The notes under the pieces: model-generated | What the model saw: the letters and a program-made list of their open reading frames with translations, nothing else | Databases searched by the model: none | What the model was told of the DNA's origin: nothing | Program-made: the position numbers and the translations under genes | NCBI RefSeq assembly: GCF_030272615.1 | Contig: NC_081409.1 | Coordinates: 18,788,260 to 18,852,259 of the forward strand | From: Cryptomeria japonica | Lineage: Eukaryota; Streptophyta; Pinopsida; Cupressales; Cupressaceae | DNA: 64,000 nucleotides | Direction: 5' to 3' | Part shown: positions 57,307 through 64,000 of the stretch, piece after piece | Layout: every line of letters starts with the position of its first letter | Position numbering within the stretch: the first letter of the stretch is position 1

Positions 57307-57950
57307 CTAATTTTAGAAATCAAATGATTGGAACTTGAAGTTAGAATTAAATCATCTACATATAAAATAAAAATCACAATCTCATCTTCACTATGTTTAG
57401 TATATAAATTTGGATCATTTTTGCTTCTAGTGAAATCTTGATAAAGAAAGAATGCATTTATCTTAAAGAATACCATTCTCTAGGAGATTGTTTGAAACCA
57501 TAAATTGATTTCTTTAACTTGCAAACTAAATGTGAACATTACCTTCCTTAACAAAACCAGGAGGTTGAGACATAAATTTCCTCATGTAAATCACCATTTA
57601 GAAAAGCACTTTTAACATCCATTTGATGAATAAGCCAATTCATATTAGAAGCTAAAGCAAGAACAAGTTTAATAGCAGGCATTTTAGCACCAGGAGAAAA
57701 AGTTTCATTATAATCCAAGCCTTCAATTTGAGAAAAACCTCTAGCAATTAATGTAGCTTTAAACTTAGTAACTTTATTATTTGAATTCAACTTAGTTTTA
57801 TATAACCACTTACAAGAAACAAGATTTTCACCTTGAGGTAAAGGGACTAAATCCCAAGTTTGATTAGCAAGCTAAGTATCATATTCTTCTTGCATAGGTT
57901 TTTGCTAATGAGGTTGATTTTTAGCTTGCTCAAAAGAATTAGGATAATTT
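57307..57950 (-). pseudogene. Reverse transcriptase N-terminal half, older copia element
   Basis: The minus strand reads NNKVTKFKATLIARGFSQIE, YNETFSPGAKMPAIKLVLAL, NWLIHQMDVKSAFLNGDLHE (catalytic region), then after a frameshift near 57,550-57,480 DFTRSKNDPNLYTKHSEDE and FILYVDDLILTSSSN (YVDD catalytic loop), LISKIRF, and the nested element. Continuation is at 50,284. The P-V/I of ETFSPV is read as SPG here. Confidence 0.87.
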
Positions 57951-58263
57951 GCATTCATAATAATAGAAAGAAAAGCACAATTGCAATAATTTATTCTTCT
58001 ATTCTTAAGTTTATCCATTCTAAGAAATAGTCATCACTTTCTTGAATCAAAGTTAACCATTGAGGCTTCCTTTTAGAAGTAATAGAAGCATTACTAGAAG
58101 AAGAATCATTAAGAGTAGAATTATCATGATCATTATCATCAATACTAGAAGGAAGAGATGCATTAGGAGCATGTTTTAGAGAAGGAGGTCTGTTCTCCAC
58201 AACCACAACTTTACTTCCAAAAAATTCATTATCCTACACTTTAGAACAAGCATGAATACCATT

Positions 58264-59255
58264 TTAAACAATACAAACATCTAGAGTAGTAACTTTAACT
58301 TTGTTATTGATAGGATTGTAAACTATATAAGATTTAGAATGTTCATCATAACCAACAAATATACAAGGAGAAGATTCAGAATCTAATTTGTGCTTGTTTT
58401 GTTTTGGTTTATGAACATAAGCAATGGAACCAAAAATCCTTAAATGCTTTAAATTTGGCTTTCTACCAGACCAAGCCTCTTCAGGAGTTATGTCTTGTAA
58501 ATATTTTGTAGGACTCCTATTAATGAGATAAGTAGCACAAGCCATAGCTTCAGCCCAAAATTTATAATCCATATTCTTAGCATGTAATAAACATCTAGCT
58601 ATTTCAATAATGGTTCTATGCTTCCTTTCCTCTACACCATTTTGTTGTGGTGTATAGGGGAATAATAAGCTCATGTTTAATACCAAAATATTTCAAATAA
58701 CCATTAAATGCATTATTCACATATTCCTTAACCATTATCAGTTCTAAGTATTTTAATCTTAAAATCAGATTGCCTTTCAACAAACATATGATATTCAGTA
58801 AAAACATCAAGAATTTGATCCTTACTATGAAGAGAATAGATCCAAGTTCTCCATGAAAAATCATCAATGAATGTATGTGCATACCTTGATCTTTGGATGG
58901 AATTATTTTCCATGGGTCCTAAAAGGTCACTATGAACGAGGTGCAATTTATGATTTGCCTTCCATAATTGACCATGTAGAAAGGGCTCCCTATGCATCTT
59001 ACCACTCATGCATCTCGTGCATACAATTTTAGAAGGAACAATGCTAGGCATTCCATCTACCATATTAGCTTTTTGCATCAAAGTAATATTATTAGCATTT
59101 ATGTGGCCAAATATTTCATGCCAAACATTAAAATCAATGGTAGTAAGCAAAGAATACTTTGAATGAGCAAACAAATAAAATTTGAATAAGTTATCATTAT
59201 CCATTTTAGCATTAGCAATAACTTGGTTATGATTTAGATCAATAATATAGCACAT
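58264..59255 (-). pseudogene. Integrase, older copia element
   Basis: Zinc-finger part: NVWHEIFGHINANNITLMQK and CTRCMSGKMHREPF. Core: LHLVHSDLLGPMENN (first Asp), YAHTFIDDFSWRTWIYSL, IKILRTDNG (second Asp; 58,735), a frameshift near 58,680-58,730, then PQQNGVEERKHRTIIEIARC (Glu) and MACATYLINRSPTKYLQ. The GRKPNLKHLRIFGSIAYVHK end is typical of copia integrase. All three catalytic residues are present but in two frames. Confidence 0.88.
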
Positions 59256-59560
59256 ATCCTTGTAGAATTCAATCTTATAATCTTGGCAAAGCTTAGCAAT
59301 AGAAAGAAAATTTGATTTTAATTCAGGAACATAAAGAACATCATGTAATTTACCATTAGGAACATTAACATCACCAATAGATTCTACTTTACATCTGTAC
59401 TTGTTAGCAAGTTAAACAAGAATATTCAAAGTATTAGGATGCATAGAATAAAAAAATTCTTTATGAGAAGTAACATGTTGAGATGTGCACACTAGAATCA
59501 ATAATCCATTCAAGAGGATAAGAAACACTATAACTAAAAGTAAATGCATGACAAGATCAA
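59256..59560 (-). pseudogene. Protease, older copia element
   Basis: Around 59,520-59,490 the minus strand reads WIIDSSVHIST, a copia protease site with DSS instead of DSG. The tail GDVNVPNGKLHDVLYVPELK SNFLSIAKL-type sequence at about 59,380-59,290 is normal. Several stops lie between them, so it is inactive. Confidence 0.75.
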
Positions 59561-59599
59561 TTACCATTATTATAACTATATTTATGTTGTTGATTATTT

Positions 59600-60350
59600 T
59601 GATTATTTTGGTTCATAGGCCTTTTACCATTTTGCTTCTTAAGACATGTATTTGACCAATGACCATCTTTACCACAATAAGTACAATGGGGCCTTTTAGA
59701 AAATTTGGTTTTTGAACCATTATTAGAATTGTTATTATATGATTTAAAATGAAACTTATTATTAGAATAAGGAATATTATGAAATTATGATTATTATTAT
59801 TATTTGAACTAAAATGATTATTATGATTTTGATCTTTAGACATAAAAGCATGTTCATTACTTTTAAGAGTACCAAATTGAATTAATTTAGCTTCCTCTTG
59901 ACATAATAAATTACAAAAAATATCATAAGTTAATTGAGTAGCTAAACTAGGAATAGCAAGCTGAGCACGAATATTAGTAATAAACTATAGAAATTGTCTA
60001 GGAAGACATTTTTTAAGAATGGGATGAATTAAACATATGTCATCTACTTTAACTCCTAAACTAGTTAATTGGCTATTATTAGAATCAAACTTTAATAAGA
60101 ATTTATCCATGGTTTTAAAATTTGTATACCTGAGGTCTTCGAGTTGATATTGAAGCTAAATTTTTCGAGATTCATTTGAACTACCATAAGTTATTTTAAA
60201 AATTTCCCATGCTTCATATGCTTTTGTACAATTACTAATGAGAATGTATAATTATGAAATCATTGAAATACCAATTAAACCAAGTGCTTCCTCATTTTGA
60301 GCCTTCCATCTGCCTTCGTCGGCTTGAGGTACAGTTGAAGAGGGCTCTGA
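59600..60350 (-). pseudogene. Gag, older copia element
   Basis: Fragments include WKAQNEEALGLIGISMIS, CTKAYEAWEIFKITYGSSNE, LQYQLEDLRYTNFKTMDKFL and LPRQFL, the UBN2-type Gag of copia elements (60,310-60,000). Asn-rich sequence (HNNHFSSNNNNNH) follows at about 59,820. A knuckle HCTYCGKDGHWSNTC lies at 59,690-59,645. Frameshifts and stops are frequent. Confidence 0.8.
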
Positions 60351-60400
60351 GTTTCGTTAGTAGCAACATCCAAAAGATGCTTGAAATGAAAAATCAAGGA

Positions 60401-61680
60401 AATATGCATTTTCTATGAATGATAATTACTGTTGCTTCATATGCTTTTGTACAATTACTAATGAGAACATACAATTCTGGAATCATTGAAACATATATGA
60501 GTTTTGTTAGTAGCAACATCCAAAAGATGCTTGAAATGAAAAATAAAGGAAATATGCATTTTTCACGAATGATAATTACTGCTATTTAATTTAATTTTAG
60601 GAATAAATGTAGACATGACAACAAAATAAAGGTGAACAAATAATGGTTAGTATTTTAAAAAATAAATACTCCCTTTGATTAAAACATGAAAAAATAACCT
60701 CCTTGATTAAAACAACAATTTTTTTTAGATAGAAAAAATAAAATAAACCACTCTTTTAGAAAAAAAATTACAAATTAAAAAAATAATAAAAAGAATTTAT
60801 TTTAAAAAACAAAAAAAAATCTTAAAAAAACTTTAATTAAAACTATATTAAAATATTTTATGTTTAAACGACTTTAGTTAAACTTTAAAATTTAATTAAA
60901 GAAATAAAACTTTGTTTTCAAAAAAAAAACAACAACAACTAGAAAACTTAATGCTTTACCTTTTAGAAGTGTTTTTTTTTTTAAATTAGAAAACTTAAAA
61001 ACTTTACATACCATGAGACAAAGTAATAATATTTATTTAAAAAAATGTGAAAACTAATGTAAATAACTTAAATGCTAATGAAATAAAATAACAATATAAC
61101 CATAAATTTATGAAGGCATGCAAGTAACAGATTGAAATTGGAGGAACAACACAAGGATTAGTGAGCTAAAAAAAAATGATTAAGAGACATAGAAACTTGG
61201 ACAAGGAGGAAAAATAGAGATGTTTATTTGCAAAGGTAATACTAGTAGAGAGATAATAATAATAGAAGAAAGAAAAGTTGGTTAAAAAAGGTGAATATTG
61301 CAGAATCAAGAATGAAATAGAGGCATACACTGGTTTAAATGATCAAATAATTTTTTTTGCTGAAAATTAAACACAAGTTAAAAAAATTGTAAAGAGATCC
61401 TAAACAAGAAAGTGGCAAAAGAAGATTTGTGTAGGATGAATGCACTCAGGTAAGCAGAACAAATAATATAGTTCTGATTAATTAAGAAAAACAAGTTTTC
61501 AGGACCCGAAACCTTTAACATAGGAAATTAAGATAAGATATCAAAGAGTCCAGAGCATAAAAACCACTAACAAAACGACTGGCAAAAAAGCCAATAAACC
61601 AAAAGACAACAAAAGATAGAAACAACAAAGAAATTAGGAAGGCATTACACAGTTATAGTCTTCAGAAGGTCCTCCCCCTT
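60401..61680. other. AT-rich region with a partial Gag duplication
   Basis: About 60,425-60,565 repeats the words of 60,205-60,245 and 60,345-60,420 (TTCATATGCTTTTGTACAAT; AGCAACATCCAAAAGATGC; GGAAATATGCATTTT), a rearranged copy of the older copia Gag region. From 60,600 to 61,100 there are many A- and T-runs and no coding sign. I did not recognise the missing copia LTR. ORFs are absent. Confidence 0.6.
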
Positions 61681-61682
61681 TT

Positions 61683-63354
61683 TCACCAACTGGTCATAGG
61701 TGGCCGCAACAACTTTGAGATAATCCAGGTCCTTATTAGGCTTCTTTTCTTTCTTTTACCTCTAGTTCTTGTTTTGGGTTCTTGAGCATCTCCTGTGCCT
61801 TCAGTGTTAGGGTCAATATCTAGGATATCCTTCTCCTCGTCCAATTTGCTGATGAGAGTTTTAGTATTGCCAGCAGAAACCTTCAAGATGTTTAAACTTT
61901 GCTCTGCAATACTCTTGAGGCAGTCCTCAATTTTGCTGACTTTATTGACAGTGCCCGATATAGTTTGATCCATAGCGTCAGCAATAGTTTTCCTCTCCAA
62001 CAGGTCTTTCTCTATTTTCTCAAATCTGGGGTTGAAGGCATCTCTTATATTTTCAGCTTTTGCAATAGTATTTTTCAGATCTTCAATATAATTAGCCATA
62101 GTCTTCCCTTCCATAGTGTTGATAGTTTCCAGAATCTGAATTCTATGGCTGAGCTTCTTGTTGTCGTCCACAACTTTCTTGTAACTAGTTATTAACCACT
62201 CCATGGTGTCCATGAAACCTTTCATACCCTCAGGAGGAGGGTTTGGGGGAAGATCAATCTTACCGGAGTTGTCCTATTCCTTTTTTGGAGTGTCACCAAC
62301 AGTAGCTGTGTCGTCAACCCTATGAACGTCACCACTGGTCACCTCGTCTAGGTTCTGTTCAGCTTCCAAAATCTTTTCATGCTTATGAGCCTCCAGCTCC
62401 TTCACATTCTCCTTCTTTCTCTTATACTTGTTTCTAGTCTGGGTATGGACTTTAGTTTTCTTTTTTAGAGAACCCTGGGGTTTCTCCTTCTTTGAATCTT
62501 TAGAGACCTCCTCCTCCGAGGAACTCATCTAGAGGATTTTGCCTTTATATTTTTGAACCTTTGAGGAAGAAGGTCTGGTTTTCATATATTTCCTCTTCTT
62601 ACCTATTTCAAATTCTGAGTCATTCAAACTCTCCTTAGAGTCACTCATTGGGTCACTATTGGAACCCTCTTCCACAGAAAAAACAGAGTCTGACCCATCC
62701 TCCTCAGACTCAAAAGAGGGCTACAGGCGGGAAATTTGATTAGCCTTGAGATGGTCATAAATAAGAACCATTAAGCCTTGATGCATGGTAGTGTCCCCCA
62801 TAGGGTTCTCTTTATAGGCCTTAATGGTGGCATTCATAGAGCATAACATAAAATAAGGAAAGCTAACCTTCTCGTCATGCCTAAAATGATTCAACAAAAC
62901 AAAATGGTAGCTGTATACTTTAGTAAATCTACCATCCAATGTAATATAGCACATTATAACAAAGAGGACTTCCCACCATGGTTTAACAAAAACCCTAGGG
63001 GGATAGTAAGTTTTACTTATCTTCACCAGGCGTTTTTCCTCCTTTTCGATTTTAGGATATCTGTCAATGGCCTCCTTACTCACTTTTCTATCTCTATCGA
63101 AGTTACTTCCTTTCCTTCGGAGACTCGTGGCTTGGGTGATAAGGTCTTCATCTAATGACAACAGACTAGTCTCCCATCTTCAAAGTGCCCTTTCTCCAGT
63201 TTTTGCAGAAGAAACTGGTGACCATGCCATCCTGTCCATGGAGTCTCTCCATAAATTTAGCAAACCCACCCTTCTGCAAAATATTCCAGACCTCCTCCTT
63301 TTGCTTCCATTCCTTGTAGCTACTAGGTTCGTATCAATGTCTGTTTCTGCCCAT
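61683..63354 (-). pseudogene. Coiled-coil protein of unknown function, broken
   Basis: From a possible start at 63,354 (MGRNRH, stop, YEP) the minus strand reads KEEVWNILQKGGFAKFMERL, shifts frame near 63,180, then EEKRLVKISKTYYPPRVFVK, MCYITLDGRFTKVYSYHFVL and NATIKAYKENPMGDTTMHQG (63,161-62,721). Acidic and Lys-rich stretches follow (FESEEDGSDSVFSVEEG; SSSEEEVSKDSKKEKPQ; 62,720-62,274). Then 61,683-62,225 is predicted coiled coil (MKGFMDTMEWLITSYKKVVD; KAENIRDAFNPRFEKIEKDL) ending in a basic TRTRGKRKKRSL. Gene length would be about 550 codons with four stops. I do not recognise the family. It resembles retroelement-associated ORFs, but no RT or LTR is attached. Confidence 0.5.
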
Positions 63355-63399
63355 GTTTTTGCTGTTCAGAGTAGAATAATGAAACTTGCAGAGAGTTTT

Positions 63400-64000
63400 A
63401 GATAAAAAGTTTCTCAGAGCTACCAAATTTACCTAGAAAGCATGGGAAGTGATAGAATGAGTCTTGTAATAAATGGTGCTGACAATATTATAATAACTCG
63501 GAGTACTCCATTTAGTCCATTTCATTATTGTTTTGTCCATCAAAAATCTTTGGAGTGCTACTATATCAGTCCTTAAAAATGATTAGCCTAACATCCTCAA
63601 GGAGTCCTTGTTCTCTCGTCCATGTAATCACTTCATCTTTTTTGACCGTCACGTTGGCTGCCCAGTCAGCAGACCCATTGGCTTCATGGTAGATATGAGA
63701 TATGTAACTTTTTGCAAAAGTGCTAATGAGGTCTCTAGTGGCTTGTATAATATTATTGATAGATCACGAGGGCTTAGAAGTCCCCTTGAGACATTTAATG
63801 ATGTTGTTTGAATCCCATTCAATCCATATATAGGGGCGATTCCATCTTTTAGCTAGGAGAATTCATTGGAGAGCTGCCATTGCTTCTGCTTTGTGGTTTG
63901 TTTGACTCCCTATTGGGACAACAATCATTTCCTTACATATACATTTATCATCTCTAAGAATATCTCCACAACTCGTAGGGCCCGGGTTACCTTTTGCAGC
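63400..64000 (-). pseudogene. RNase H domain of an L1-like retrotransposon, 3' part
   Basis: The minus strand from 64,000 reads NPGPTSCGDILRDDKCICKE (first Asp region), GSQTNHKAEAMAALQ (Glu), stop, ILLAKRWNRPYIWIEWDSNN (Asp), then ISHIYHEANGSADWAAN (distal His/Asp). These are the RVT_3-type RNase H motifs attached to plant L1-like elements. Two stops (LQ*ILL, KPS*SIN) fit Trp or Gln codons. The RT lies outside the window, upstream on the minus strand. Past 63,540 no domain is visible; that part may be the 3' UTR, but I cannot place its end. Confidence 0.7.

Larger units (their letters stand above)
49861..60400 (-). mobile_element. Older Ty1/copia element, interrupted twice
   Basis: Minus-strand order: gag (~60,350-59,600), protease (~59,520), integrase (59,255-58,264), RT first part (57,790-57,307), nested copia element, RT second part and RNase H start (50,284-49,861), then the chromovirus LTR. 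The copia order PR-INT-RT-RNH identifies the superfamily. The 5' LTR was not recognised beyond 60,400; the 3' LTR is not in view, being beyond or lost with the chromovirus deletion. Many stops and frameshifts make it inactive. Confidence 0.8.

Overview
This is a eukaryotic, plant-type nuclear window with no intact host gene that I can defend. It is AT-rich, full of TTAATTAAATAAA-type tracts, and dominated by long, decayed LTR retrotransposons inserted into each other. Tat-like Ty3/gypsy elements with long leaders, large Ty1/copia elements, a chromovirus, an L1-like RNase H fragment and gene-poor spacing fit a large seed-plant genome. A conifer is my best guess, from style only.

Layout. 1-3.14 kb: 5' end of a minus-strand copia-type element whose gag-like protein has a long coiled coil and five zinc knuckles. 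3.14-12.23 kb: a minus-strand Tat-like gypsy relic (gag, protease, integrase tail; no reverse transcriptase) split by a 1.4-kb solo LTR with a 5-bp target duplication. 12.2-15.5 kb: spliced 3' exons of a truncated gene, then a ~360-bp tandem repeat and other repeats. 15.5-39.25 kb: a minus-strand gypsy element with 1.1-kb LTRs. It holds two younger insertions: a non-autonomous 2.7-kb element (22,235-24,963) in its gag and a full-length 11-kb plus-strand gypsy element (27,143-38,116) in its leader. Both have matching LTRs, PBS, PPT and perfect 5-bp target duplications.

39.25-42.14 kb: a broken minus-strand transposase-like gene. 42.5-44.6 kb: a palindrome-rich ~20-bp minisatellite bounded by inverted GA and CT tracts. 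45.6-49.86 kb: a chromovirus (gag, protease, partial RT) interrupted by a copia-type LTR and itself inserted into the RNase H of a copia element. 49.86-60.4 kb: that copia element, carrying a second copia element (50,290-57,301) inside its RT. 61.7-63.4 kb: a broken coiled-coil protein gene. 63.5-64 kb: RNase H of an L1-like retrotransposon.

No element looks autonomous. Most premature stops I could read sit where Gln, Arg or Trp codons would fit (C to T or G to A), as expected for methylated, silenced repeats. The most interesting points are: a 40-nt primer-binding site matching lysine tRNA from its 3' CCA back to position 37; gypsy leaders with 21-bp (seven-codon) minisatellites; two gypsy relics that both lack RT; a GC-rich insert in the small non-autonomous element; and the palindromic minisatellite. 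I found no new defence-type or operon-like system.
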